Source: an uncultured Sediminibacterium sp. (GTDB taxonomy: Bacteria > Bacteroidota > Bacteroidia > Chitinophagales > Chitinophagaceae). From it: a stretch of 38,026 bases of DNA. Both the position numbers and the translations under genes were made by a program. The notes beneath the pieces were generated by a model. That model saw only the letters and a program-made list of their open reading frames with translations, was not told the DNA's origin and ran no database searches. How positions within the stretch are numbered: the first letter of the stretch is position 1; each line of letters starts with the position of its first letter. Below, piece by piece: positions 15,573 through 23,594 of the stretch. The DNA is taken from positions 1 through 38,026 of the forward strand of contig CALDSE010000032.1 in NCBI GenBank assembly GCA_937911175.1, in the 5' to 3' direction.

Positions 15573-15600
15573 TATACTTTGTTCACTATACTTTATTCAC
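15573..15600. repeat. Tandem 14-bp duplication at the end of aguA
   Basis: TATACTTTGTTCAC (15573-15586) and TATACTTTATTCAC (15587-15600) are adjacent copies that differ at one base. They span the aguA stop codon. Confidence 0.7.
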
Positions 15601-16644
15601 AATACTTGGCTCTTGCTGGCTTAAGCAATGAAAACTACCTAGTCCCCAAATAATATCAGTAGAGTCAATACCCACTACTTCTCTTGTAGTAAAACAAGAC
15701 TGAATTATTTGCATGGCCTTATCATCCGCATCACATTTAAAAGTAGGCACTATAATATGACCATTACTAATATAAAAATTAGCATAAGAAGCAGGAAGGG
15801 CTTGTCCCTCATAAATTACTTCTGCAGGCATAGGTAATTCCACAATATTTAATTGCTTGCCACTAAGTAGTCGCATCTGCTTTAATTCTTTTAAATTCTG
15901 CTGTAATATTTCATGATTTGCTGAAAGCACATTGGGCTCCACTACTGTAATAACGGTGTCTTCATTGACAAAACGAACGGTATCATCGATATGGCCATCG
16001 GTATCATCTCCCACAATACCATCACTTACCCATAATACTTGGTCAATACCATAATAGTCACTCAAATATTTTTCAATTTGATCTTGATTTAAATGAGGAT
16101 TTCTATTAGAATTTAACAAACAAGATTTCGATGTCATCACCGTTCCTGCGCCATTAAAATCGACAGAGCCTCCTTCCATAATAATTCCCGGATGGAATAC
16201 TGGTAAACCTAATGCTGTTGCAATGCGCGTAGGAATAACATCGTCTAAATCATAAGGCGGATACTTTCCACCCCATGCATTAATATTCCAATCTATAATT
16301 ACTTTAGGATCTACTGCATTATCTCTTAATAAAAAAGCAGGGCCATGATCACGGCACCAAGCATCATTGGTAGGGTGCATATAAAACTGAACACGCTCTA
16401 AATTCACACCTGCTAATTGTAACATCTTTTGAGCAGAGTTGCGCATTTTTTCATCTACTATATTAATACAAACTCTTTCTGTTAGAGAAACAATTTTTAC
16501 AAACTCAGTATAGGAAGGATAAATACTGGCAATTTTACCAGGCCAACTTTCTTCTTTATGGGGCCAACTTAACCAAATGGCGTCATGCGGTGCAAATTCA
16601 GCTGGGAAATAATAGCCTAAAGATTTGGGTGTAGCGTTGGTCAT
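15586..16644 (-). CDS. aguA: Agmatine deiminase
   Basis: The 352-residue pentein-fold enzyme converts agmatine to N-carbamoylputrescine and ammonia. Catalytic landmarks are NDAWCRDHGP (93-102), MEGGSVDFNG with Glu157, DDTDGHIDD with His218, and Cys340 in GLGSFHCLSQQ. The YYFPAEFAPHDAIWLSWPH start is characteristic of the agmatine/peptidylarginine deiminase branch. It follows aguB with a gap of about 50 bp, giving both steps from agmatine to putrescine in one transcript. The stop TAG is followed at once by an in-frame TGA, inside a small tandem duplication. Confidence 0.95.
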   Translation of the reverse strand: MTNATPKSLGYYFPAEFAPHDAIWLSWPHKEESWPGKIASIYPSYTEFVKIVSLTERVCINIVDEKMRNSAQKMLQLAGVNLERVQFYMHPTNDAWCRDHGPAFLLRDNAVDPKVIIDWNINAWGGKYPPYDLDDVIPTRIATALGLPVFHPGIIMEGGSVDFNGAGTVMTSKSCLLNSNRNPHLNQDQIEKYLSDYYGIDQVLWVSDGIVGDDTDGHIDDTVRFVNEDTVITVVEPNVLSANHEILQQNLKELKQMRLLSGKQLNIVELPMPAEVIYEGQALPASYANFYISNGHIIVPTFKCDADDKAMQIIQSCFTTREVVGIDSTDIIWGLGSFHCLSQQEPSIVNKV

Positions 16645-16695
16645 TTTGTATCGGTATGTCTACTTAAAATTTTAATTATTCAGTTCTTTTATTAA

Positions 16696-17577
16696 TTATT
16701 CTGCCTCTTCGTCTAAATATCTTTTAGTAATAGGACCATAAGAATCAATTCTACGGTCACGTAAAAATGGCCAATGTGTTCTATAGCTATCCGATTTTTC
16801 TGTATCAATATCAATGACGGCTACTTCTTCTTTATCATGTGAAGCTTCGTATAATAAAGTACCAAAGGGATTACTTACAAAACTACCACCCCAGAATTTC
16901 ATCAGCCCTTCTTGCTCTAGTCCTACTCTATTCACACTAATCACTGGCACTCCATTGGCAACTGCATGACTGCGTTGTATAGTTTGCCAAGCATTGTACT
17001 GTTCTTTATTGGTGGCTTCGTCTTGTGCAGTCGCCCAACCAATAGCGGTTGGATAAAATAACATTTCAGCACCCATTAAAGTCGTAATTCTTGCAGCTTC
17101 TGGATACCATTGGTCCCAACATATTAAAATACCAATAGTAGCAAATTTTGTTTTGAAAACTTTGTAGCCTAAATCGCCTGGCGTGAAATAAAATTTTTCG
17201 TAATAAGCAGGATCATCGGGAATATGCATTTTACGGTACTTACCTAAATAAGTTCCATCGGCATCTAATACCGCTGTAGTATTATGGTATAAACCTTCTG
17301 CTCTTTTTTCAAATAAAGATGCAATGATAACCACCCCTAATTCTTTGGCTAAAGCTGAAAGTGTATTACTTGTTTCGCCTGGAATAGGTTCAGCTAATTT
17401 AAAATTATCATAGGCCTCTACATCACAAAAATAAAGTGAAGTAAATAATTCTTGTAAGCAAATAATGTTCGCCCCTTTTTTCGCAGCCTCTCTTACTTTT
17501 TCAATTGCTTTTGAAGTGTTGGCAGACTTTGATGCCTCACAGCTCATTTGCACTAATCCTACTTTAACTATGGCCAT
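16696..17577 (-). CDS. aguB: N-carbamoylputrescine amidase
   Basis: The 293-residue nitrilase-superfamily enzyme has the Glu-Lys-Cys triad: Glu43 (CLQELF), Lys116 (YRKMHIPDD) and Cys153 (ILICWDQWYPEAAR). The CWDQWYPEAAR and MHIPDDPAYYEKFYF segments are typical of AguB rather than of other nitrilases. It hydrolyses N-carbamoylputrescine to putrescine, CO2 and ammonia, and precedes aguA in the same transcript. It starts 30 bp after bshB1, and no promoter box is seen in that gap. The arginine decarboxylase that would make agmatine is 4 kb away. Confidence 0.95.
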   Translation of the reverse strand: MAIVKVGLVQMSCEASKSANTSKAIEKVREAAKKGANIICLQELFTSLYFCDVEAYDNFKLAEPIPGETSNTLSALAKELGVVIIASLFEKRAEGLYHNTTAVLDADGTYLGKYRKMHIPDDPAYYEKFYFTPGDLGYKVFKTKFATIGILICWDQWYPEAARITTLMGAEMLFYPTAIGWATAQDEATNKEQYNAWQTIQRSHAVANGVPVISVNRVGLEQEGLMKFWGGSFVSNPFGTLLYEASHDKEEVAVIDIDTEKSDSYRTHWPFLRDRRIDSYGPITKRYLDEEAE

Positions 17578-17607
17578 AATTTTAAATTAAAAAGGGTTAA
17601 AATATTT

Positions 17608-18339
17608 CTATGTTGTCTTTTGAATGATTGCCTCAAAACTACGAATACCTAATAACTTTTGGGTAATAAAACCTTCTGCATAATCCACCCCTATTTGATG
17701 CCCTAATTCTTTGGCTCTTCCTTTTACAAATTCTAAAAAAGCATTACCAGAAATAAAGGTTTCTGGTTCAGAAGAATTGGGATCGTAAAATTGAGAACTA
17801 TGTGCAAGTATGGCTTCCATTTTCTTGTCCATGAAAGCACTAATATCTATTACAAAATTGGGCGTTAAATTTCTTGATTGAATATAATGAAAAACTTGAG
17901 TGGGTCTCCAAGGGGCTTGCACGACTCCATTATGTGTAGTTTGAACTTTAACGAGGCCCGATAAAAATGCAGCGTCCACTACTAAACTTGAAGCGCGACC
18001 ATGATCTGGGTGACGGTCCTCTGGTGCATTGCAAAAAATAATAGAAGGTTGGTATTTTCTAATGGTTTCAATAATGGCAAATTGATTTTCTTTATTGTTC
18101 TGAAAAAAACCATCGGACATTCCTAAATTTTCTCTCACACCAATACCCATTACTTGAGAAGCTAATTGCGCTTCCTTTAATCTTTGCGAGGTGGTACCTC
18201 TTGTTCCTAACTCTCCTTTGGTTAAATCAACGATGCCCACTTTTTTACCTTCAGACACTGCCACTAACAAAGCCCCCGCACATCCCAATTCTACATCATC
18301 GGGGTGGGCTCCAAAAGCAAGTATATCTAGTGTTTGCAT
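17608..18339 (-). CDS. bshB1: Bacillithiol biosynthesis deacetylase BshB1
   Basis: The 243-residue PIG-L/LmbE-family zinc deacetylase has the first zinc motif in LAFGAHPDDVELGCAG (about 8-23) and the second in APEDRHPDHGRAS. TKGELGTRGT and the end YAEGF are diagnostic of BshB1. The enzyme removes the acetyl group from GlcNAc-malate in bacillithiol synthesis. It has its own promoter box and heads the probable bshB1-aguB-aguA-amidase unit. A bacilliredoxin gene 2.3 kb upstream supports use of bacillithiol by this organism. Confidence 0.94.
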   Translation of the reverse strand: MQTLDILAFGAHPDDVELGCAGALLVAVSEGKKVGIVDLTKGELGTRGTTSQRLKEAQLASQVMGIGVRENLGMSDGFFQNNKENQFAIIETIRKYQPSIIFCNAPEDRHPDHGRASSLVVDAAFLSGLVKVQTTHNGVVQAPWRPTQVFHYIQSRNLTPNFVIDISAFMDKKMEAILAHSSQFYDPNSSEPETFISGNAFLEFVKGRAKELGHQIGVDYAEGFITQKLLGIRSFEAIIQKTT

Positions 18340-18357
18340 AATTGATAATTTACATTA

Positions 18358-18390
18358 CAAAGGTAAGTACTCAAAAGTCTTTTTTGACAA
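18358..18390 (-). promoter_or_regulatory. bshB1 promoter (TTG-N22-TACCTTTG)
   Basis: On the minus strand TTG (18388-18390) and TACCTTTG (18358-18365) are separated by 22 bp, at the long end of the usual range. The -33 element lies inside the T-tract of the rpmE2 terminator. Confidence 0.6.
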
Positions 18391-18423
18391 AAAACCCTCT
18401 CTTACTTGCGTAAGAAAGGGTTT
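18386..18423 (-). terminator. rpmE2 terminator
   Basis: Arms 18410-18423 and 18392-18405 form a 14-bp stem with one mismatch and a 4-base loop. On the minus strand this is followed by a TTTTTT run. It lies 41 bases after the L31 stop. Confidence 0.85.
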
Positions 18424-18463
18424 GAATAAGTATAAAAAAGAATATTTTTTAATGGTCTCTCTT

Positions 18464-18715
18464 TTATTGCTTCTTGGCGTAACGCTTGTTGAATTTATCA
18501 ATACGACCAGCGGTGTCAACCAACATGTTTTTACCAGTGTAAAAAGGATGTGAAGTGTTAGAAATCTCCAATTTAATAACTGGATACTCTTTACCGTCTT
18601 CAAACATGACTGTTTCCTTAGTTTGTGCAGTTGATTTGCCTAAGAATTGCATACCGTTACTCATGTCCTTGAACACTACAAAACGATACGCTTCTGGATG
18701 GATACCTTCTCTCAT
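18464..18715 (-). CDS. rpmE2: 50S ribosomal protein L31, type B (zinc-free)
   Basis: The start [20 protein letters not shown] and the end [27 protein letters not shown] match type B L31. It has no cysteines, so it is the form that does not bind zinc. The ATG at 18715 gives 83 residues; a longer frame to 18754 runs through the 5' leader and has no homology. L31 bridges the large and small subunits. The gene stands alone with its own promoter, a short leader hairpin and a terminator. Confidence 0.96.
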   Translation of the reverse strand: MREGIHPEAYRFVVFKDMSNGMQFLGKSTAQTKETVMFEDGKEYPVIKLEISNTSHPFYTGKNMLVDTAGRIDKFNKRYAKKQ

Positions 18716-18734
18716 AATTATGATTTTTAAGGAT

Positions 18735-18752
18735 GCACGGTTTTTGCCGTAC
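18735..18752 (-). promoter_or_regulatory. Hairpin in the L31 leader
   Basis: On the minus strand GTACGG and CCGTGC pair over 6 bp (one G-U) around a 6-base loop, within the predicted 51-base leader. It may be a binding site for feedback by a ribosomal protein, but the structure is small. Confidence 0.35.
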
Positions 18753-18770
18753 AATTTATTTAATAGGACG

Positions 18771-18801
18771 CAAATTTAGCTTAAAGCTAGGTTGTGGCCA
18801 A
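18771..18801 (-). promoter_or_regulatory. rpmE2 promoter (TTTG-N20-TAAATTTG)
   Basis: On the minus strand TTG (18799-18801, in TTTG) and TAAATTTG (18771-18778) are separated by 20 bp, a near-ideal match to the Bacteroidota consensus. Confidence 0.8.
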
Positions 18802-18830
18802 ATTTTAAAGGCTTAAAGGGGTAAATACCC

Positions 18831-19319
18831 TTATTTCATATTGATATACTGTAAAGGAAGGCCTAGGTTGCCCGCCCTGCAAGCAGCTATAACATCTTGT
18901 AAATCATCGATTTTCTTACCTGTAACGCGTACAATGTCGTCCATAATGGCCGCCTGCACCTTTAGACCACTCTCCTTGATGAGTTTGACCACCTTTTTAG
19001 CATCTTCCTGCTTTAGGCCATTTTTTACAGAAACGTCCTTTTTGAAGATTTTACCACTGGGAAAGGCGTCTTTAGAGAAATCAAAGGAGGATGCTTCAAT
19101 ACCTTGCTTCATGGCGCGGCTTATTAAAACGTCTACAATTTGCTGAATTTTCATTTCAGAATCTGATTCTAATTTCAACATATAATCTTTCTTATTTAAA
19201 TCAATCACTACATGATTGCCTTTAAAGTCGAAACGATTGGTGATTTCTTTTTTCACAATATTTACTGCATTATCCAATGTTTGAATATCTACAGAGCTAG
19301 CAATATCAAATGACGGCAT
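18831..19319 (-). CDS. yajQ: YajQ-family nucleotide-binding protein
   Basis: The 162-residue protein is standard length and has the hallmark start MPSFDIASSVDIQTLDNAV, the RFDFKG motif and the end GNLGLPLQYINMK. Two ferredoxin-like domains are expected. Homologues bind cyclic di-GMP or nucleic acid, and in Xanthomonas act as a c-di-GMP-responsive regulator; the role here is unknown. It begins 9 bp after lgt ends and is probably co-transcribed with it. Confidence 0.94.
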   Translation of the reverse strand: MPSFDIASSVDIQTLDNAVNIVKKEITNRFDFKGNHVVIDLNKKDYMLKLESDSEMKIQQIVDVLISRAMKQGIEASSFDFSKDAFPSGKIFKKDVSVKNGLKQEDAKKVVKLIKESGLKVQAAIMDDIVRVTGKKIDDLQDVIAACRAGNLGLPLQYINMK

Positions 19320-19328
19320 AAAAATTAT

Positions 19329-20489
19329 TTATGGTTTAACAATAGTTTTAGGGAACCAACGTTTTGATTGAATCAAAAATACAATTCCTATAATAATTAA
19401 AAAAGTAGAAATAAGTTCTGCTTGGGTAGGTTGAAAAGGAAGTGACATGTATTTATTATTCACTCTAATTTTTTCAATAAAATAACGCTCCCCTCCTGCA
19501 AAAATTAAATAAATACCAGTAAGTATACCTGGTTGCGTAATTTTTTTTCTAAACGACCACATGATTGCAAATAAGGCAAACATGATGATGATTTCATACA
19601 AGGTAGTTGGAAAAACAGCAGCAGGAAGTTCGTTACAATAATTTCCAACACATCCATTAATAGGCACTCCTTCATTCAAAACATTATGCGCATAAGTGGA
19701 AGACCAAGCCCAATCAGGCAACCACTCGAAAGGCTTGGGTGCTAAATTTACAATACCCCAATCGCCATCACCACTAATATGACATCCTATTCTTCCTGCA
19801 GCATAAGCAAAAATCATAGTGGGTGCCATAGCATCTGCAAAATGAATGACTCTTATATTATGTTTTCTGATGTATACAATGACACCAATGGTGGCTAAAA
19901 TTAATCCCCCATAAAAAGTTAATCCACTAAATGAAATAAGTGATCCAATAGGATCTTTTACTAATTCATCTATATTTTCTAAGTTATGAAAAATTTTGGC
20001 ACCTAAAAACCCCCATAAGGCAGCTTGTAAAACCACTTCGCCTACTCTATCATGCGGCCATACAGTAAAGGTCCTGGTTTCAGGCTTCGCTAATTTTTCT
20101 TTGTTTTTTTCTCTCCATTTTACATAAACCATCAGCCCGCCTACTACAATTCCCGCCAGCATATTTCCTTCCAAGGATAAAATAAAGGCCTGCGTATTAT
20201 TTAAAGCATTTTCAATGGTAAAGGCTCCAACTATCTTATAACCAAACAAATAGCCAAAAATAAAATTGGTAATTAAATCGGCAGTTGAAGCCGGTGCTCC
20301 CACAATAATCTTTTCTTCTTTAGACGTAAACTCCCCTAATGCTTCCTTTCTTTTTAATTCAAGGTATAAGACATAACCAGAGGCAACAAAGGCAATAGCT
20401 ACAAAAAAACCAAATGAATTGATGAGCTTTAATCCATTTAATTTCACACCAAATAAGTCATCGACTAAATAATATAAATTGGGATACAT
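19329..20489 (-). CDS. lgt: Prolipoprotein diacylglyceryl transferase
   Basis: The 386-residue multi-pass membrane protein has the Lgt core GRIGCHISGDGDWGI in place of the proteobacterial GRIGNFINGELWG, plus FPTTLYEI and GGERYFIEKIRVN. The pattern is typical of Bacteroidota Lgt proteins, which are longer than the roughly 290-residue E. coli enzyme. Lgt transfers diacylglycerol from phosphatidylglycerol to the lipobox cysteine. Several genes in this window (5559, 27480, 14663) encode likely substrates. yajQ follows 9 bp later. Confidence 0.92.
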   Translation of the reverse strand: MYPNLYYLVDDLFGVKLNGLKLINSFGFFVAIAFVASGYVLYLELKRKEALGEFTSKEEKIIVGAPASTADLITNFIFGYLFGYKIVGAFTIENALNNTQAFILSLEGNMLAGIVVGGLMVYVKWREKNKEKLAKPETRTFTVWPHDRVGEVVLQAALWGFLGAKIFHNLENIDELVKDPIGSLISFSGLTFYGGLILATIGVIVYIRKHNIRVIHFADAMAPTMIFAYAAGRIGCHISGDGDWGIVNLAPKPFEWLPDWAWSSTYAHNVLNEGVPINGCVGNYCNELPAAVFPTTLYEIIIMFALFAIMWSFRKKITQPGILTGIYLIFAGGERYFIEKIRVNNKYMSLPFQPTQAELISTFLIIIGIVFLIQSKRWFPKTIVKP

Positions 20490-20521
20490 AGAATGATATA
20501 AATAAGGTAATGCAATGTACG

Positions 20522-20552
20522 AAAAAAAAAGGCCACACTAGAAAGTGCGGCC
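20522..20552 (-). terminator. Bacilliredoxin gene terminator
   Basis: GGCCACACT (20531-20539) and AGTGCGGCC (20544-20552) pair with one mismatch around AGAA. On the minus strand this is followed by a run of nine T's (20522-20530). Confidence 0.85.
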
Positions 20553-20602
20553 GTGTTTACTAACCCATCTAAAAACAAAAAGCGTTTATCAATATTTTTG
20601 AA

Positions 20603-21019
20603 TTAATTACAATGTTCTTGAAACACTGAAATTAAGTGCTGTGCGATTACTTGAGCAGGTCGGCCTTCAATTTGGTGTCTTTCCACCATATTCACTAACT
20701 GACCATCTTTAAATAATAAAATTGCTGGTGAAGAAGGAGGATAAGGCAAGTGTAATTCTCTTACTTTATTAATCGCTTCTATGTCAAATCCCGCAAAACT
20801 AGTTGTGATACGATCTGGTTTTTGAGTTGCATTGGCTACTGCCATTAAAACACCTGGTCTACAAGCACCAGCAGCACAACCACAAACCGAATTAATCACA
20901 ATTAATGTTGTACCTTTTTGTTTAACTGCATTTTCCACTTCAGCTGCTGTTGTTAAATCTTCAAAACCGTTATCAACTAATTCAGCCTTCATCGGTAATA
21001 CAAACTCTTCAGGGTACAT
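20603..21019 (-). CDS. BrxA/BrxB-family bacilliredoxin
   Basis: The 138-residue thioredoxin-like protein has the family motif VCGCAAGACRPG, with the CGC active site in NSVCGCAA, and the conserved start YPEEFVLPMKAEL. The end contains the cis-Pro-like YPPSSPAI. Bacilliredoxins remove bacillithiol from S-thiolated proteins. The ATG at 21019 is chosen, because the longer frame begins with a TTG (21038-21040) that is part of the promoter box. The gene has its own promoter and terminator. It pairs functionally with bshB1 in this window. Confidence 0.93.
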   Translation of the reverse strand: MYPEEFVLPMKAELVDNGFEDLTTAAEVENAVKQKGTTLIVINSVCGCAAGACRPGVLMAVANATQKPDRITTSFAGFDIEAINKVRELHLPYPPSSPAILLFKDGQLVNMVERHQIEGRPAQVIAQHLISVFQEHCN

Positions 21020-21037
21020 AACATCTACTATTTGAGT

Positions 21038-21068
21038 CAAAATTAGGTGATTTGGAAATCTCTTACAA
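21038..21068 (-). promoter_or_regulatory. Bacilliredoxin promoter (TTTG-N20-TAATTTTG)
   Basis: On the minus strand TTG (21066-21068, in TTTG) and TAATTTTG (21038-21045) are separated by 20 bp. The predicted transcript starts about 14 bases before the ATG at 21019. Confidence 0.8.
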
Positions 21069-21157
21069 ATTTGTTTTCAAGACTTTTAGGCAGTTAATAA
21101 TAAGATAATATGCCATAATTGCTTGAAAATAGAGTAAAATCGCAAAAATTAATAGAT

Positions 21158-21181
21158 TTCGAGACTATATTCGAGACTATC
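21158..21181. repeat. Tandem 12-bp duplication at the end of the arginine decarboxylase gene
   Basis: TTCGAGACTATA (21158-21169) and TTCGAGACTATC (21170-21181) are adjacent copies differing at the last base. The second contains the stop codon; the first supplies another in-frame TAG four codons later. Confidence 0.7.
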
Positions 21182-22613
21182 TTAAATAGCCCAGTATCTT
21201 AAGCATGGATTTAGCAGTTTGCTCTTTTGCATAGACCCAATCAACCAGCTTTCCAGTTTTCGCATCCTTTTCTACAATAACATGCTTTGGAGAGGGTATC
21301 AAGCAATGCTTAATGCCACCATAGCCACTAATTTGATCTTGATAAGCCCCTGTATGGAAAAATCCTACATATAAAGATTCATTATTCTCTTCGGCCTTGT
21401 CTTCTAATAAGTCATTTTTCAATTTGGGTAAGAATACCTCATTGATATGTTCTTCTGAATCATAATAATCATGACTATCGCAAGTAAGTCCACCTAATAC
21501 CACACGTTGATAATCATTCTCCCATTTATTTACCGGCAACATCAAAAACTTTTCACCAATACCCCAGGTATCAGGTAAAGTGGTAATAAAGGAAGAATCA
21601 ATCATATACCAACACTCTCTATCGTTTTGTTTCTTCTCAGCAAGTACCTTGTAAATATGCGCCATGCTCTCTCCTACTGTATAGCTTCCAAATTCAGTAT
21701 AAATATTTGGCATTGGCACTTTTGCCTTTTTACAAGCCTTCTTAATATTGGATACAATTTCATTAATGATGAATTGATAATCATATTCAAAACCTAATGA
21801 ATGCTTAATAGGGAAACCACCGCCAATATTTATAGAATCTAATTCAGGACATATTTTTTTAAGCTGGCAATACAAGTTGATAATCTTGTTTAATTCAGAC
21901 CAATAATAGATATCATCTTTAATGCCCTTGTTTAAAAAGATATGCAACATTTTTAATTGAAACTTATCTTCATACCCCTCAATCTCATCTACATAAAATT
22001 CAAGAATATCCTTAGCTCTAATGCCTAAGCGTGAAGTATAGAAAGGAAAACTAGGCTCTTCTTCAGAAGCTACTCTAATACCCAATTTAAAAGGCTCTTT
22101 GGTATTTCGCTTATAAAATTGCAACTCTTCTTTATTATCTAAAACAGGTATTACATTTTTGAATCCTGTATTAATTAATTTAGAAATTCTACTCATGTAC
22201 AATTTCTGCTTGTAGCCATTGCAAATAATGAAAATATCTTTATTAATTTTTCTACGCTTATACAATTGGTTGATGATATCAATATCGTAAGCAAAAGAAG
22301 TTTCTAAATTTACATTGTGAGACAAGGCCTCTTCCACAATAAATGAAAAGTGTGAACTCTTAGTGCAATAACAATAAAAATATTCCCCCTCGTACTTATG
22401 TTTTTTAAAAGCAGCTGCAAACATTTGCTTTGCTTTTTTAATTTGCATGCCAATTTTAGGCATGTAAGTTAATTTTAAGGGAGTACCATGTTTTTCAATA
22501 ATGGCTTTAAGATCTACTCCATTAAATTGTAAATAACCATTATCATCCACATCAAAACCTTCTTGGGGAAAATGAAAGGTTTGATTAACCAACGAGGTGT
22601 AGGTATTGTTCAT
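21177..22613 (-). CDS. PLP-dependent arginine decarboxylase, short Bacteroidota form
   Basis: The 478-residue protein is a fold-type III (alanine-racemase-like) decarboxylase. Lys85 in CYCTKSSHF is the expected PLP lysine. INIGGGFPIK (261-270) binds the PLP phosphate, EFGSY (307-311) and CDSHDYYD with Cys378 supply the C-terminal active-site residues. It is shorter than the roughly 630-660-residue proteobacterial SpeA, but matches proteins annotated as arginine decarboxylase across Bacteroidota. Agmatine formed here would feed aguA-aguB. Ornithine or diaminopimelate decarboxylase activity is an alternative. A TATTTTTG box lies 38-45 bp upstream. Confidence 0.85.
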   Translation of the reverse strand: MNNTYTSLVNQTFHFPQEGFDVDDNGYLQFNGVDLKAIIEKHGTPLKLTYMPKIGMQIKKAKQMFAAAFKKHKYEGEYFYCYCTKSSHFSFIVEEALSHNVNLETSFAYDIDIINQLYKRRKINKDIFIICNGYKQKLYMSRISKLINTGFKNVIPVLDNKEELQFYKRNTKEPFKLGIRVASEEEPSFPFYTSRLGIRAKDILEFYVDEIEGYEDKFQLKMLHIFLNKGIKDDIYYWSELNKIINLYCQLKKICPELDSINIGGGFPIKHSLGFEYDYQFIINEIVSNIKKACKKAKVPMPNIYTEFGSYTVGESMAHIYKVLAEKKQNDRECWYMIDSSFITTLPDTWGIGEKFLMLPVNKWENDYQRVVLGGLTCDSHDYYDSEEHINEVFLPKLKNDLLEDKAEENNESLYVGFFHTGAYQDQISGYGGIKHCLIPSPKHVIVEKDAKTGKLVDWVYAKEQTAKSMLKILGYLR

Positions 22614-22650
22614 TTTTAAACAGGGGTGTTAGCTTGTTATTTTTAGAGAA

Positions 22651-22658
22651 CAAAAATA
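22651..22658 (-). promoter_or_regulatory. -7 box (TATTTTTG) upstream of arginine decarboxylase
   Basis: On the minus strand this is a full TAnnTTTG match about 38 bases before the ATG at 22613. No -33 TTG is visible. Confidence 0.45.
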
Positions 22659-22735
22659 GTTATTTGAACGGATATTGGGGGCGGAAATTTTGGGCTGAAA
22701 TTTGGGCGGAACTTAGTGTTGAAGATTGAGCGAAA

Positions 22736-22775
22736 ATAAAAAAGCTCCAATTCGACAAAGTCGGACTGGAGCTTT
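22736..22775 (-). terminator. Terminator after rplT
   Basis: Arms 22760-22775 and 22741-22756 form a 16-bp stem with one mismatch and one G-U pair. The loop has three bases, and a T-rich run follows on the minus strand. Confidence 0.9.
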
Positions 22776-22793
22776 AAAATTTTGAGAATGGAA

Positions 22794-23138
22794 CTACTTC
22801 ACAGATTGAACCAAGGCTTTGAAGCTTGCTGGCTCGTTCATTGCTAAGTCTGCTAAAACCTTACGGTTTAAATCAGATCCTTTCTTTGCTAAAAGGTTAA
22901 TGAATTGGCTGTAAGTAAGCCCTTCTTCACGCACTGCTGCATTGATACGCGCAATCCATAAAGTACGGTACTCACGCTTTTTCAACTTACGGCCTACATA
23001 AGCATAAGTTAAACCTTTCTCTAATACGTTTTTGGCAACGGTATAAACGTTTTTACGTTTACCATAAAAACCTTTCGCTTGTTCGAATATCTTTTTTCTT
23101 CTTGCTCTCGATGCAACGGCATTTTTTGAACGTGGCAT
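22794..23138 (-). CDS. rplT: 50S ribosomal protein L20
   Basis: The 114-residue, very basic protein carries the L20 segments [53 protein letters not shown] and [11 protein letters not shown]20 is an early assembly protein that binds 23S rRNA. In E. coli and Bacillus it also represses its own operon through a leader RNA. It is last in thrS-infC-rpmI-rplT and is followed by a strong terminator. Confidence 0.98.
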   Translation of the reverse strand: MPRSKNAVASRARRKKIFEQAKGFYGKRKNVYTVAKNVLEKGLTYAYVGRKLKKREYRTLWIARINAAVREEGLTYSQFINLLAKKGSDLNRKVLADLAMNEPASFKALVQSVK

Positions 23139-23247
23139 AATTAATATTTTTTTGAATCCTACTTATCAAGTTGTTGATTGGATCCGGTGAATTAAATTTT
23201 GTTTAAATAAACCTTAGTCTGGTTAAGTGTTTGACTATTCTTTGAAT

Positions 23248-23448
23248 CTATCCTTTTAATCTTAATAGACGAAGAACGAAGTCTTTGTTAGTTGACCCAA
23301 CAAGTCCTTTTTTTCTCATCGCTCTTTTGCGCTTTGTAGATTTTTTGGTAAGAATGTGTCTTTTGAAGGCTTTTTGGAAGGTGATTTCACCGGTTCCGGT
23401 AACTTTAAAACGCTTTTTCGCGCTCGAGTTAGTTTTAACTTTTGGCAT
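23248..23448 (-). CDS. rpmI: 50S ribosomal protein L35
   Basis: The 66-residue basic protein has the L35 pattern [19 protein letters not shown] near the start, then the [16 protein letters not shown] core and the late [10 protein letters not shown]. It sits between infC and rplT, as in most bacteria. It is separated from infC by 175 bases that contain a terminator and a GC-rich structured leader, and from rplT by 109 bases. Confidence 0.97.
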   Translation of the reverse strand: MPKVKTNSSAKKRFKVTGTGEITFQKAFKRHILTKKSTKRKRAMRKKGLVGSTNKDFVLRLLRLKG

Positions 23449-23555
23449 TATATAATCTTTACGATTACTCCCTACTGGCGGCGCTGCTCAGGCAGTGCAC
23501 TTGTTGAGCCTTGTGGGAAATGGATGGCGAAGGTACGCGCAAATAGCGAGATGGC
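23449..23555 (-). promoter_or_regulatory. GC-rich structured leader of rpmI-rplT
   Basis: This segment follows an intrinsic terminator and precedes rpmI. In 23471-23500, 21 of 30 bases are G or C, unlike the AT-rich surroundings. GCACTGC and GCAGCGC (23481-23498, minus strand) form a 7-bp hairpin with one mismatch and a 4-base loop. No TAnnTTTG box is visible here. It could be the binding site for autoregulation by L20, or hold a promoter I cannot recognise. Confidence 0.45.
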
Positions 23556-23594
23556 AAAAAAAATGAGCCATTCCATGTATTGAGATGACTCATT
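23556..23594 (-). terminator. Internal terminator between infC and rpmI
   Basis: AATGAGTCAT and AATGGCTCATT form a 10-bp stem with one mismatch (arms 23585-23594 and 23562-23571) and a 13-base loop. On the minus strand this is followed by eight T's (23556-23563). Confidence 0.8.
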
